Origin: JARLGU01 sp036504535
Lineage (GTDB): Bacteria > Armatimonadota > Armatimonadia > Armatimonadales > Capsulimonadaceae
Assembly: GCA_036504535.1 (NCBI GenBank)
Contig: DASXUY010000031.1
Location: 62,001-126,000 of the forward strand
Direction of reading: 5' to 3'
DNA: 64,000 bases
A model generated the notes under the pieces. It saw only the letters and a list, made by a program, of their open reading frames with translations, was not told the origin of the DNA and did not search any database. Shown in pieces: positions 7,929-16,440 of the stretch (positions are counted from its first letter, which is position 1; the number at the start of each line of letters is the position of its first letter). The translations under genes and the position numbers were made by a program.

Positions 7929-9220
7929 TTTGCTGACCCCGTTGCCACTGCGGCGGCTGTCCGGGCTGCAGTTTTCTTATCGGGCACAGGCATCGGAAGG
8001 TTGCCGACACAGGTCGCGGTGACGTTGAATTGAACCACCGGCACCTTGCCAATCAGAGCGCTGTTGGCGAAGACCAGCTTGACGTCACGGAACCGCGGGC
8101 TTGCACTGAGCGCGTCGACAAACTTGCCTACGTCCGCCGCCGATTTCGATGCCCCTCGCACTTCGAGCGCTTTACCGCGTTCAAGAATCATGCCCGTCAA
8201 CCAAGCGTCTTTCGAAAGGCTGTCCGAGACCACGCTGGCAATATCGCCTAGCGGCTGAGCCGATTGGAACGCCTGCGTGAGCGTGCCGTCGATCAAGCCA
8301 AGTTTGTTGGCGCTTTCAGCTTCGTGCGTTAAAATTGATTGCTGACGAATGAGCCTACGGGCATTGCTCCCCTGCCCCGCTTTGACCTTGGCTTCGGCAT
8401 CGTCGCGATCCGCCCAGACTACGACCACAAGCAGGATGGCAGCGAGCAGCATCAGCACCGCGAGGCGAGTCCGTGATGCGACCCGCTTCTTCTCTTCAAT
8501 TAGCCTGTCTTCGGCGAGGTCGAAGTTGAACGACGGCGCCGACTCAATGAGACTGAGCGACGTATCGAGACCAGGCGTTGCGCCAGGTACGTTCGCCGCG
8601 CCAACCGAAACAATTGGCAGCGCGCCGACCCCAGCCGCCGCCAGGGTTCGCTGCGCCTCCACGGCGCTATCGGCTGCGAGTGGCGCAATCCGGCTGAGGC
8701 GAGTGATGCCGCCCTGGACCACATCCAGCGCCAGGCCCTTGCGGTCGGGTTCGGCTACCAGCGCATCAGCGAACCCCGCGCGGGATGCGACACTTGGCGA
8801 TGCGAGCGCTGCAGGCAGAATACGCAGGGGCAAGATGCCAGCCTGCTTGAAGTCGGCCCGCAAGCGGCGAAGGTCTTCTGCGCGCATGGCGGCGACCACA
8901 GTGAGGCAGCCGTCAGCGGTCTGATCCGCAGTCTGGATGAAGTCGAATGCGAGTTGATCCGACGGCAGTGGGAACAGCGTTGCCATCTGGACCATCAGGA
9001 TGCGGCGAAGATCGTCGCCGGAGGCTTTAGGCAAGCGCGTCGACTTCAGGAACACGTTGCCTCGGCTCACCGCGACAAGAGCCTGTCGGTGACCGTTAGT
9101 GATGTTGGTGACATCGGCGAGCGTTGCGCCTTCAGCGGTCTGGCCCGTAGACGCATCAAGCGCACGGACCCAATCCGGCGACCATTCGATATGGAGAGGC
9201 GTTATGACTGGTTTTGCCAT
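7925..9220 (-). CDS. GspL-like protein (PilM-type cytoplasmic plus PilN-type periplasmic parts)
   Basis: The protein has 431 residues. The N-terminal ~240 residues resemble the actin-like PilM/GspL cytoplasmic domain (LHIEWSPDWVRALDAS, then LKSTRLPKASGDDLRRIL and VQMATLFPLPSDQLAFDF). A single TM helix (LAVLMLLAAILLVVVVWA, about residue 255) is followed by a PilN-like periplasmic part (AWLTGMILERGKALEVRG, then ASPRFRDVKLVFANS). It would tie the GspE ATPase to the inner-membrane platform. ATG at 9220 overlaps the stop of gspK (TGATG); the longer frame from 9274 is unlikely. No ATP-binding residues could be verified by eye. Confidence 0.8.
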   Translation of the reverse strand: MAKPVITPLHIEWSPDWVRALDASTGQTAEGATLADVTNITNGHRQALVAVSRGNVFLKSTRLPKASGDDLRRILMVQMATLFPLPSDQLAFDFIQTADQTADGCLTVVAAMRAEDLRRLRADFKQAGILPLRILPAALASPSVASRAGFADALVAEPDRKGLALDVVQGGITRLSRIAPLAADSAVEAQRTLAAAGVGALPIVSVGAANVPGATPGLDTSLSLIESAPSFNFDLAEDRLIEEKKRVASRTRLAVLMLLAAILLVVVVWADRDDAEAKVKAGQGSNARRLIRQQSILTHEAESANKLGLIDGTLTQAFQSAQPLGDIASVVSDSLSKDAWLTGMILERGKALEVRGASKSAADVGKFVDALSASPRFRDVKLVFANSALIGKVPVVQFNVTATCVGNLPMPVPDKKTAARTAAAVATGSAK

Positions 9221-10467
9221 CAGCTGCCCCCCGCATCGAGAGTAGAGGTCGAGTCGGCATCCCAATTCCACCATGCTGGAACACCGCTCGTGCTAAGTCT
9301 TTTCAAATTCACTACCTGTACCTGTTTGTTTCGCAGTCCGACGACTGCTTCGTATGCCACACTGATGCCACCGCTGGTTCCGTAGATTCTTGCGGTCCAT
9401 GTGTCGCCGCCAATCGTAAAGCTGTCCGAAAGTTGTCGTAGCTGGCCGGGCGTGATCCCCTGCAGCGACGCGAGATCGCCGAGCGTTGTGAAGCCTGTTG
9501 ATTGCTGCGTCACAATCGTTGCCGCAAGCGCTGGGGTCATCGCGGGCAGTGTCAGGAGTACGCCCTGGGTCGCCGTATTCAGGTTGATTTTGCCTGTGAG
9601 CCGTGAATTCGTCGTGAAGCAAGCCGCATTCAAGAGGATTCGCATATCGTTCGTCGATAGGCCAGGTGTCTGGAACAGATCGCTGAACGACGTATACGGC
9701 CTCGTTTGCGCTCGCTGCGAAATTGTCTGTGCTAGCTGGCGACGTATCCCGAGGCGCTGAACCGTATTGATGCTCAGGTTGCGCACGTTAAAGTTAACCC
9801 GCGCGGTACCGTCGGCCCTTGTGTTCGGCGACCCGCTGTCTACGGTCAACAGCGCCGCTAGCGGCAACGCGGCACCGTTCGCGTCTACCGGATACTGACT
9901 CGATGTCGTCTGGATGGGCGGCTGGTACAGGTCGGCTGTCGTCCATTGGCGCACCAACAAAAGTTCATCCGTCGTCGTTAGCGGCCCGAGCTTCGTGTTG
10001 TACGGCTGCGGGAGCGCGTTGTAATATTCGTCTTTCGCCCCATCGGACCGCGGCGATGTTCCCGTCGATCGCCAGTCGAGCAGGCAGTCCACTTGCTCCT
10101 GTGTGATCGGCAATAGCAGCAACTGCGATTGTGATGCGGTGTTGACGTTCACCATAGAGCCTGCGTCGACCAATTGCATGCGAAAGGTTGCACCGTCGCC
10201 AAGATCGAACTCGTCAGCGCCATTGTTGCCCAGCGTCGCCCAATCGTCGGAGGTCTGCACCAGATCCTGGGTCGCGCTTGCGACCACCGCGAGGGCACGA
10301 GCCACGCCGGAATCTGCGGCGGCATCGGCGCGGCGCTGGGCCAGCTTCGACTGCACAACGCCCACTGCGGCACGCTGGTCGGCGGCAAGTATGGCGACAA
10401 ACGCCAGTATGCCAGCGATTGCGACAAGGGCCTGTATGAGGATGTAGCCGCCGTTTCGTTGTCTCAT
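9220..10467 (-). CDS. gspK: Type II secretion minor pseudopilin GspK
   Basis: This is the tip pseudopilin of the secretion pseudopilus. A short leader (MRQRNGG) precedes a hydrophobic helix (YILIQALVAIAGILAFVAIL). It has the GspK hallmarks: length (415 residues), a VNVNTAS segment, and helix-hairpin-helix-like repeats (NTASQSQLLLLP; LNTATQGVLLTLPAMTP; LASLQGITPGQLRQLSD). The usual Glu at +5 of the pseudopilin helix is absent (Gln in LIQAL), which is typical of GspK. ATG at 10467 overlaps the gspJ stop by 4 bp (ATGA), so I rejected the longer frame from 10527. Confidence 0.85.
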   Translation of the reverse strand: MRQRNGGYILIQALVAIAGILAFVAILAADQRAAVGVVQSKLAQRRADAAADSGVARALAVVASATQDLVQTSDDWATLGNNGADEFDLGDGATFRMQLVDAGSMVNVNTASQSQLLLLPITQEQVDCLLDWRSTGTSPRSDGAKDEYYNALPQPYNTKLGPLTTTDELLLVRQWTTADLYQPPIQTTSSQYPVDANGAALPLAALLTVDSGSPNTRADGTARVNFNVRNLSINTVQRLGIRRQLAQTISQRAQTRPYTSFSDLFQTPGLSTNDMRILLNAACFTTNSRLTGKINLNTATQGVLLTLPAMTPALAATIVTQQSTGFTTLGDLASLQGITPGQLRQLSDSFTIGGDTWTARIYGTSGGISVAYEAVVGLRNKQVQVVNLKRLSTSGVPAWWNWDADSTSTLDAGGS

Positions 10468-11222
10468 TGCGTCGTCGTCGCTGTCGTCGAAGCCGTGTAC
10501 GGATTCGACGATGTCACATCGCTGCACGGGATTGGCGCGACGAACACATGGATGGTGTTGCTGTCGTCGTCCTTGAGCTTATAGCTCACCTGCACCGCCG
10601 CGGGTAGCCTCCGGGATCCGGTCGTCGTATCCCACGACGTCACCCATTGGGTGCCGTCATAAAACTGAAAGCCGACGCTCGAAATGTTTGGGTCCACAAG
10701 CGACTCCATGCCGCCCTGCGTCGTATCGCCATCAGCTGGCCGCTGAACACGTCGGAACAGCCCTGCCTTATCGCCCGCGTTGCCGATCGGCGTTGTGCCA
10801 AGCGACACTTCCGCCAGGCCGCCGACGGGGCCGCGCGCGGACTGCTGCGTGTCGAAATCGTCCGTGCTGTTCATTGCTGCCATCGGTGCTGCGGGTTCGG
10901 TGGTGGTGAATGTCACCCTGTCACACCCAAGATCGCTGCCGCCGCTGTCCGAGACGCCTTGGAAATACGACGTCGTGTCGGTGGTTACCGACGAAATCCT
11001 TGCGCCACGCAATAGCCGCGTGACCTCCCGCTCCATTGCTCCGGTCTCGTCGCCCTTGCCTCGGTCGGCATTGTGGCGACGTTGCATTGTCACCATAGAC
11101 GAGTACGCGAACGTTATTGCGCTTGCCAGAAACACCGTCATGACCATCACAAGCAGCAGTTCGACCAACGTCAAACCCGCCTGGCGCTTCCGCCCTGATT
11201 GTCGAGGCATCAAATGCATCAC
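10464..11222 (-). CDS. gspJ: Type II secretion minor pseudopilin GspJ
   Basis: The class-III prepilin leader ends in RQAG, followed by LTLVELLLVMVMTVFLASAI with the +5 Glu, so it would be processed by a prepilin peptidase (not encoded in this window). The soluble part (about 250 residues in total) contains REVTRLLRGARI near the helix end and a C-terminal beta region, as in GspJ. The first codon is either GTG 11222 (overlapping the gspI stop as GTGA) or ATG 11219 (TGATG). It lies between gspI and gspK, the usual order. Confidence 0.85.
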   Translation of the reverse strand: MMHLMPRQSGRKRQAGLTLVELLLVMVMTVFLASAITFAYSSMVTMQRRHNADRGKGDETGAMEREVTRLLRGARISSVTTDTTSYFQGVSDSGGSDLGCDRVTFTTTEPAAPMAAMNSTDDFDTQQSARGPVGGLAEVSLGTTPIGNAGDKAGLFRRVQRPADGDTTQGGMESLVDPNISSVGFQFYDGTQWVTSWDTTTGSRRLPAAVQVSYKLKDDDSNTIHVFVAPIPCSDVTSSNPYTASTTATTTQ

Positions 11223-11767
11223 GGCGATGCGGCTCCCGCGCTGGTCGAGGACGAAGACGATGAGCTGCTAGTCGATGATGGTATGTAAACCAACGTTGTG
11301 AGCGACTGCTCTTCCTTGCCCTTCGTCACCGTAACCGTCAGCTGATCGACGTTTGACACGCTGCTCGCCTGATCGTCAAGGCTCCACGTGATATCGCTGT
11401 AGCCCCGGTCCGTAAAATCTCCACTGGTGCCGGTAGATGTCGGGTCGGACAGGAACCGCACATCGCCCAGCTTCTCGCTCGCCAGCTTCTGCAACAGGTC
11501 GGCGTCGCGCATTTTGCCTTCGGTGACGCCTATAGCACGGATCGCCCCCATCCCGGCTACGATCACGGTCGCGACCAGCGCCGTTGTGACGAGCACCTCG
11601 ATGAGCGTGAACGCTCGGCGGCGGGAGGGAGGAGACGACCTCACCCCCCGGCCCCCTCTCCTAGGATAAGGAGAGGGGGAGTCAGAGCTTAATGACGCTA
11701 GACTTTCTTGCTCCCCTCTCCTTATCCTAGGAGAGGGGCCGGGGGTGAGGTCATTTCCTTTCATCAT
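11219..11767 (-). CDS. gspI: Type II secretion minor pseudopilin GspI with repeat-derived leader
   Basis: The prepilin helix RRAFTLIEVLVTTALVATVI identifies a pseudopilin; position and size (182 residues) fit GspI. ATG 11767 overlaps the gspH stop (ATGA), as at the other junctions of this operon. The leader before the cleavage site is about 51 residues instead of the usual 6-25, because a 116-bp palindromic element (11637-11752) lies in frame between MMKGN and SRRRAF and is translated as DLTPGPSP...YPRRG. The residue before the +1 Phe is Ala rather than Gly, as also in GspG here. The C-terminus ends in a poly-Ser run. Whether the stretched leader is still processed is unknown. Confidence 0.8.
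   Translation of the reverse strand: MMKGNDLTPGPSPRIRRGEQESLASLSSDSPSPYPRRGGRGVRSSPPSRRRAFTLIEVLVTTALVATVIVAGMGAIRAIGVTEGKMRDADLLQKLASEKLGDVRFLSDPTSTGTSGDFTDRGYSDITWSLDDQASSVSNVDQLTVTVTKGKEEQSLTTLVYIPSSTSSSSSSSSTSAGAASP
11637..11752. repeat. Dispersed palindromic element (LTPGPSP type), copy 1, inside gspI
   Basis: The outer inverted repeats GACCTCACCCCCCGGCCCC and GGGGCCGGGGGTGAGGTC enclose two internal hairpins (CCCCTCTCCTAGGATAAGG and CTTATCCTAGGAGAGGGG). A second copy lies at 16320-16433. When translated, elements of this kind give the peptide LTPGPSPxxRRG, seen in misannotated or extended proteins of many bacteria. It is probably a non-autonomous mobile repeat. This copy lies within the leader-coding part of gspI and keeps the frame open. 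Confidence 0.75.
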
Positions 11768-12321
11768 GATGACGTCCGTTGCTGGAGAGTGCCAGCTTGC
11801 CATTCGTCTTGTGTCTGGTCGGGCGCGTCGCCGGTTGTCCATTGCGATGTGCCATCGGTTTGCATAACGAGCGAGAGCCTCGCGGTTCCTTCGGCGAACT
11901 GGACGGCGGCTTTGTCAGCGCTGCCGTCAGGGTAGACGGTCCACACCCACGAACCGGTATCGGACTGCTTGCCGTTGAGCTGCACGCTGTCCACTTCGAT
12001 GCCGTCGCCTAGATCAACCGTTTTGACCTCTGTTGCTGCGGTGCCGTCCGTCGGCGCATCTTCCATGATGAGCGACGAGCCCGACACCCTGAGCGTCACC
12101 GGCATCTGCTTGTTGACCGCTTCGCTGCGGGCTTCGGCAGGCAGGCGAGCAATCTTGGCCTCGATGGTCTTCGCGGCCTGCGATTTCGTGTACGCGATCA
12201 CTCGCGGCACGACTGCGGTCGAGAGCAGCACCAGGATAAACAGGACAACGGTAAGCTCGGCGAGTGTGGTGGCGCGTCGATTGCGCCGCCGATCACTGGT
12301 CGCTGGTGATATCCGCAGCAT
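11764..12321 (-). CDS. gspH: Type II secretion minor pseudopilin GspH-like
   Basis: The pseudopilin leader (RRRNRRA) precedes TTLAELTVVLFILVLLSTAV, with Glu at +5. The 185-residue protein has a compact beta-rich C-terminal domain (SSLIMEDAP, then TWSQWTTGD-like C-terminal beta strands), consistent with GspH. ATG 12321 is preferred because a GGGAGG ribosome binding site lies 8 bp upstream; ATG 12327 would be only 2 bp from it. The start lies within the gspG 3' end, with a 29-bp overlap. Confidence 0.78.
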   Translation of the reverse strand: MLRISPATSDRRRNRRATTLAELTVVLFILVLLSTAVVPRVIAYTKSQAAKTIEAKIARLPAEARSEAVNKQMPVTLRVSGSSLIMEDAPTDGTAATEVKTVDLGDGIEVDSVQLNGKQSDTGSWVWTVYPDGSADKAAVQFAEGTARLSLVMQTDGTSQWTTGDAPDQTQDEWQAGTLQQRTSS

Positions 12322-12724
12322 CGCCATCGCCTCCCGGCGCTCCGTCAGAGCCGTAGGACGTGATCAGGAAGTCCTGACCTTGCGGTCCCGGGCACTGGTA
12401 CAGGTACGGGTTGCCCCACGGGTCGGCGGAGACATCCTTGGTAAGGTACGGCCCCTTCCACCTTGGTGCATCGCTCGGCGCCACTTGAAGGGACGTCATT
12501 CCCTGCTCCGTGGTTGGGTACTTGTCGTTATCGAGCCTGTACTGCTGCAGGGAACTGGACAGTGTCGCGATATCGGCTTTGGCTTTGCCGATTTTCGCGT
12601 CGCTGGTTCGGCCAACGAGGCGCGGGATTATGAGTGCCGCGAGGATCGAGAGAATCAGGATCACCACGAGCATTTCGATAAGCGTAAAGGCGCGACGAGA
12701 TCGGTTGAGTGTTGTTGTTTTCAT
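12293..12724 (-). CDS. gspG: Type II secretion major pseudopilin GspG
   Basis: The leader MKTTTLNRSRRA and the helix FTLIEMLVVILILSILAALI begin a 143-residue protein. It has the full GspG signature: PRLVGRTSDAKIGKAKADIA, LQQYRLDNDKYPTTEQGM, then the DPWGNPYLYQCPG region and YGSDGAPGGDGDAADI, whose acidic residues bind calcium in homologues. It is the main subunit of the pseudopilus. ATG 12724 is 1 bp after the gspF stop. A long in-frame upstream extension to 12811 overlaps gspF and lacks the leader pattern. Confidence 0.95.
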   Translation of the reverse strand: MKTTTLNRSRRAFTLIEMLVVILILSILAALIIPRLVGRTSDAKIGKAKADIATLSSSLQQYRLDNDKYPTTEQGMTSLQVAPSDAPRWKGPYLTKDVSADPWGNPYLYQCPGPQGQDFLITSYGSDGAPGGDGDAADITSDQ

Positions 12725-12725
12725 T

Positions 12726-13946
12726 TTACTTGACAAGGTTTTGCGCTTGATAGATCGGTAAGAGCACCGAAAGGACGACGAAACCGACGACGGAGCCCAT
12801 TGTGAGAACAATCACGGGCTCGACAAGCGATACCAGGCGGCGCATGCCGGTATCGACTTCAAAATCCAGGCTGTCCGCGACGCGGCCGAGCATCTTGGGC
12901 AGATCGCCCGTTTCTTCTCCGACGGCCACCATGTGGGTCAGCACAGGCGGGAATCCGCCACTGTCGCGCATCGCGTCGGCGATAGGCCGACCAGCGCGCA
13001 CCTCTTCCTCGACATCCTGCGAGCTCTTGAGGAACACGCGGTTGTTGGCGGAAAGGCCAGCTATTTGCAGCGCTTCGAGAATGGGAACGCCACCGAAGAC
13101 GAGTGTGCCGAGAACCCGGGCGAATCGGCTCACGGTCGCTTTCTCGATCACGGGGCCGACAAGCGGCGCCTTGAGCAGGAACCGGTCGCGAGCGATGGCT
13201 CCTCCTGGCGTCAGGAACCACGCCTTCAGCGTGCCAGTGATAAGCACAATAGCGAGCACGATAACCACCCAGTTTTTCGTGATGAAATCCGAGCTGCTAA
13301 GCAGCAATTTGGTCGTGATCGGCAGATCGTTGCCCATGTCCTTGAAAACGCCCGACATATGCGGCAGAACGAACGTGACGAGAAAGATGATGACGCCGAA
13401 TGCGGTGAACGCGAGCAGCGATGGGTAGATGAGAGCGCTGACAATCTGGCCGCGCCGCGTTACATCCTTCTCCTGATACTCGGCGAGGCGGCTCGCGACT
13501 TCGCCGAACTGGCCGCTGGCTTCACCGGCACGCAGAGTTTGCGTGAACAGCGTATCGAAATACTTCGGGTACTTGGCGAGAGCCTGACTTACCGGGACGC
13601 CTGACCGCACATCCACCAATGCCTCTTCGCAGATATGCTTCAGGACACCGCTTTCCGACTGCTCGGCGACAACGTGCAGCACGCGGTCCAGCGGCAGGCC
13701 AGCCGAGGCGAGGTCGGCCATGCGTCGAGTGAACAGCGCGAGGTCCTGCCCCGACGGTGGGCGGGTCGAGACTGCCTGCGACGACGTAGGCTTTTCGGCA
13801 CGCGCGCCTTCCTTGATGTCAATAACGAAGCGGCCTTCGGAAGCGAGACGGGCAACGGCGGCGTCACGCGTTTCGGCTTCCACGGAGCCCGAGCGGCGGG
13901 TTCCGGCGGCATCAAGCGCCGTGTAGGCAAATGTCTGCTGGGCCAC
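12726..13946 (-). CDS. gspF: Type II secretion inner-membrane platform protein GspF
   Basis: The protein has 406 residues, normal for GspF/PilC. A cytoplasmic N-terminus (FAYTALDAAGTRRSGSVEAE) is followed by two T2SSF repeats, each with DLALFTRRMADLASAGLPLD- or LGTLVFGGVPILEAL-type segments, and three TM helices (LLAFTAFGVIIFLVTFVLPH, WVVIVLAIVLITG, VLTMGSVVGFVVLSVLLPIY). It anchors GspE and assembles the pseudopilus. GTG at 13946 overlaps the gspE stop by one base (TAGTG). The upstream open frame to 14174 is a shadow of gspE. Confidence 0.95.
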   Translation of the reverse strand: MAQQTFAYTALDAAGTRRSGSVEAETRDAAVARLASEGRFVIDIKEGARAEKPTSSQAVSTRPPSGQDLALFTRRMADLASAGLPLDRVLHVVAEQSESGVLKHICEEALVDVRSGVPVSQALAKYPKYFDTLFTQTLRAGEASGQFGEVASRLAEYQEKDVTRRGQIVSALIYPSLLAFTAFGVIIFLVTFVLPHMSGVFKDMGNDLPITTKLLLSSSDFITKNWVVIVLAIVLITGTLKAWFLTPGGAIARDRFLLKAPLVGPVIEKATVSRFARVLGTLVFGGVPILEALQIAGLSANNRVFLKSSQDVEEEVRAGRPIADAMRDSGGFPPVLTHMVAVGEETGDLPKMLGRVADSLDFEVDTGMRRLVSLVEPVIVLTMGSVVGFVVLSVLLPIYQAQNLVK

Positions 13947-15532
13947 TAGAACGACTCCCTCGCGCAGACACGCATCACTTCTTCGGGTGTCGTCTTGCCT
14001 TCGAGCACGGCCAACACACCATCGCCAAGAAGAGTTCGCATCCCTTGCGTCTCGACGGCCTTGTCGCGCATTTGCGAGGACGCGGACCGCTCGACGGTCA
14101 TGCGGCGCATGGTTTCGTCGACCACGAACAGCTCGTAGAGACCAACGCGACCCTTGTAACCGGTATTGAGGCACTTGTCGCAGCCGCGCCCACGGCGGAA
14201 CGGGTTCGTCCCGGCGTAATCGGCAGCAGTAATGCCAAGCGCTTCGAGCATTTCGGGGTCCGGCGTGTCGTGCTGCGTGCAGAACGGGCAGATACGGCGG
14301 ACAAGTCGCTGGGCAACGGCGCCGATGAGCGACGACGCGACCAGGTAAGGCTCGACACCCATGTCAAGCAGGCGGGTGATCGCGCCAGCGGCATCGTTGG
14401 TGTGCAATGTGCTGAAGACGAGGTGTCCGGTCAACGCGGCTTGAATGGCGATCTCGGCGGTTTCGTGGTCGCGGATTTCACCGACCATGATGATGTCTGG
14501 GTCCTGGCGAACAATGCTGCGGAGGCCCTTAGCGAACGTGAGGTCGATTTGAGGGCGAACCTGGATTTGACCGATACCGGCAACCTGATATTCGACGGGG
14601 TCTTCGATGGTGAGAATGTTGGTGGTCGGCGACCAGATCTCTTGCAGCGACGCGTATAGCGACGTCGACTTACCGGAACCGGTCGGGCCAGTGGCGAGGA
14701 TGACTCCGTGCGGCATGCGAATCATCTTGCGGTAACGTATAAGCGTGTCGGGCCGCATGCCAAGGTCTTCGAGACCGAGCATTGCGGTGCCCTTGTCGAG
14801 AATACGCAGCACGGCGCGTTCACCGTAGACGGTGGGAATGATGCTGACGCGGATATCGATGTTGCGACCGGCGATGACGATCTTGATACGACCGTCCTGC
14901 GGCAAGCGGCGCTCGGCGATATTCATCTCGCCCAGGATCTTGAGGCGGGAGACAATCGCAGCGTGCATTCGCTTGGGCGGGGTCATCACCTCGCGCAACA
15001 TGCCGTCAACACGGTAGCGCACCTTCATATCGCGCTCGTATGGCTCAATGTGGATGTCACTGGCAGCGTCGCGAACAGCTTGTGCGAAGATAAGGTTGAC
15101 CATCTGCACGACAGCGGTCTCGCCCGCCATCTTCTGCAGGTCGGCGAGGTCGGTGGTATCGTCGAATTCGGTTGCGGCAGCGCTGTCTTCGGCCTGCCCG
15201 GGCAGCCCGGCGAGAATGCGCTCAAGGAAGATCTCCTCGATACGCTCCTTGACAGTTGCCGGCGCGGCAAGGACGGCCTTGGTCTGCATCTGGAGCAGCA
15301 CACCGAGATCGTCCACGGCGGCAAGAGATTCGGGAGCAGCGATAGCTACGACAAGCACATTGCCCTCGACTGCGATAGGAAGCACCTGGTTCTTGAGCGC
15401 GAAGTCACCGGGAGCGAGCCTAATAGCTTCTTCGCTGGGCTTGATCTTGTCGAGATCAACCCACTCGAATCCATCGTTGGATGTTATATCGGTTGCTGCG
15501 CCGTCGGTACTGTTGTCGGGGGAAGTTATCAT
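13946..15532 (-). CDS. gspE: Type II secretion/pilus assembly ATPase GspE (PilB family)
   Basis: This is the cytoplasmic hexameric ATPase that powers pseudopilus assembly. An N-terminal T2SSE_N domain (EEAIRLAPGDFALKNQVLPI) is followed by the ATPase core with Walker A GPTGSGKSTSLY, Asp box, Walker B-like IIMVGEIRDHETAE and His box STLHTNDAAGAITRLLDMG. The zinc-binding tetracysteine CPFC...CDKC is intact near the C-terminus. ATG 15532 gives 528 residues; an upstream start at 15592 is possible, and neither has a clear ribosome binding site. It is the first gene of the 11-gene operon. Confidence 0.95.
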   Translation of the reverse strand: MITSPDNSTDGAATDITSNDGFEWVDLDKIKPSEEAIRLAPGDFALKNQVLPIAVEGNVLVVAIAAPESLAAVDDLGVLLQMQTKAVLAAPATVKERIEEIFLERILAGLPGQAEDSAAATEFDDTTDLADLQKMAGETAVVQMVNLIFAQAVRDAASDIHIEPYERDMKVRYRVDGMLREVMTPPKRMHAAIVSRLKILGEMNIAERRLPQDGRIKIVIAGRNIDIRVSIIPTVYGERAVLRILDKGTAMLGLEDLGMRPDTLIRYRKMIRMPHGVILATGPTGSGKSTSLYASLQEIWSPTTNILTIEDPVEYQVAGIGQIQVRPQIDLTFAKGLRSIVRQDPDIIMVGEIRDHETAEIAIQAALTGHLVFSTLHTNDAAGAITRLLDMGVEPYLVASSLIGAVAQRLVRRICPFCTQHDTPDPEMLEALGITAADYAGTNPFRRGRGCDKCLNTGYKGRVGLYELFVVDETMRRMTVERSASSQMRDKAVETQGMRTLLGDGVLAVLEGKTTPEEVMRVCARESF

Positions 15533-15939
15533 ACGAATAAAAATGGTTCGCGAATTGCGATGTAGCGATCTGAGCGAGGCACGGGCCAACATGCTTAGGT
15601 CGCGTTAGTATTCTATTGTACCAGTCATCACGCTTTTGCCCTAGCCCAATTAGCGGATTCAGGTACTGCAATGTAGCGTTGCAGGGCAGAACCCTGAACT
15701 GAGGGACAGGCTCATTGTAGATGCAATATATGAAAGTCTTATGAAGGGAGTTGACGCAATCTCTCGGTATCGGCGCACGGCGTTGTAGTGCTTGTGGCAG
15801 TTTGAGGGTGGCGAGCGGTGGAAATTGGGTGCCAAACCAATACGTACCACTAGTTAGAACCTCTGTGCGGTCACTTCCTTCAATAGCATCGTGGATTAAT
15901 ATACGTTAAGTCGAGAATGTCACGGGCCGAAAGAGTCCC
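15533..15939. other. Upstream region of the secretion operon
   Basis: No convincing gene is present. The only local structures are small hairpins such as CAGGGCAGAACCCTG near 15681. The promoter of the minus-strand secretion operon should lie here, but I could not identify a clear -35/-10 pair. The DUF190 gene ends at 15940 on the same strand, so read-through from the other side would run away from this operon. Confidence 0.4.
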
Positions 15940-16272
15940 CTACCCCTTTACGTACCGGATCGCCGTCGTATCGGTCACCGTGACCAGCGCTTCGATGTCC
16001 ATCGTCTCGACTGTTGCCAGCGCTTGCTCGATATGTTCAGGCGTGTCGACAGCTTCGATCACCACGGGAAGACCCTGGAACAGCACTTCCAGGCGCTGCG
16101 TGTGGAGCCGGCGATGCGCCCCGTATCCTTCGATGCCATGGAAGACCGAAACGCCAGCAATGCCAGCGTCCCGAAGGCGGGCGACAATGGCGCCGTAAAG
16201 CGGGCCACCGCTGAAGATGTCATTTTCGCCGATATAGACTCGAAGCACTTTCGACACCGTCGTCGTTTTCAT
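15940..16272 (-). CDS. DUF190 family protein (fluoride-unit partner)
   Basis: The protein has 110 residues and the DUF190 pattern: LRVYIGENDIFSGGPLYGAI, then RDAGIAGVSVFHGIEGYGAH and LPVVIEAVDTPEHIEQAL. It is a small PII-like fold protein that is commonly encoded next to crcB; its molecular role is not established. ATG 16272 has GGAGG 6 bp upstream. It is the second gene after crcB on the minus strand, separated by 168 bp that contain a dispersed palindromic element, so whether the two are still co-transcribed is open. Confidence 0.88.
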   Translation of the reverse strand: MKTTTVSKVLRVYIGENDIFSGGPLYGAIVARLRDAGIAGVSVFHGIEGYGAHRRLHTQRLEVLFQGLPVVIEAVDTPEHIEQALATVETMDIEALVTVTDTTAIRYVKG

Positions 16273-16319
16273 GTTGCGCCTCCTCTGTCGGCCCAATTGC
16301 CCCGTGTGAGATGGCAATA

Positions 16320-16433
16320 CCTCATCCCCAGCCCTTCCCCTAGGATACGGGGAAGGGAGCCAGAACGAATTGAGGCAGTAACAATATTCTTACTCCCTCG
16401 CCTTATCGTTGGAGAGCGGCCGGGGGTGAGGTC
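16320..16433. repeat. Dispersed palindromic element (LTPGPSP type), copy 2
   Basis: The ends CCTCATCCCCAGCCCTTCCCC and GCGGCCGGGGGTGAGGTC are imperfect inverted repeats with internal hairpins, matching the architecture and length (114 bp) of the element in gspI (11637-11752) but more diverged. It fills the gap between crcB and the DUF190 gene. Its GC-rich hairpins could act as a partial terminator or RNA stabiliser between the two genes. Confidence 0.65.
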
Positions 16434-16440
16434 CACTCGC

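Noticed and set aside
12726..14174. Extended GspF from 14174
   Set aside because: The extra 76 residues are Arg-rich and overlap gspE fully; GTG 13946 gives the normal length and abuts the gspE stop.
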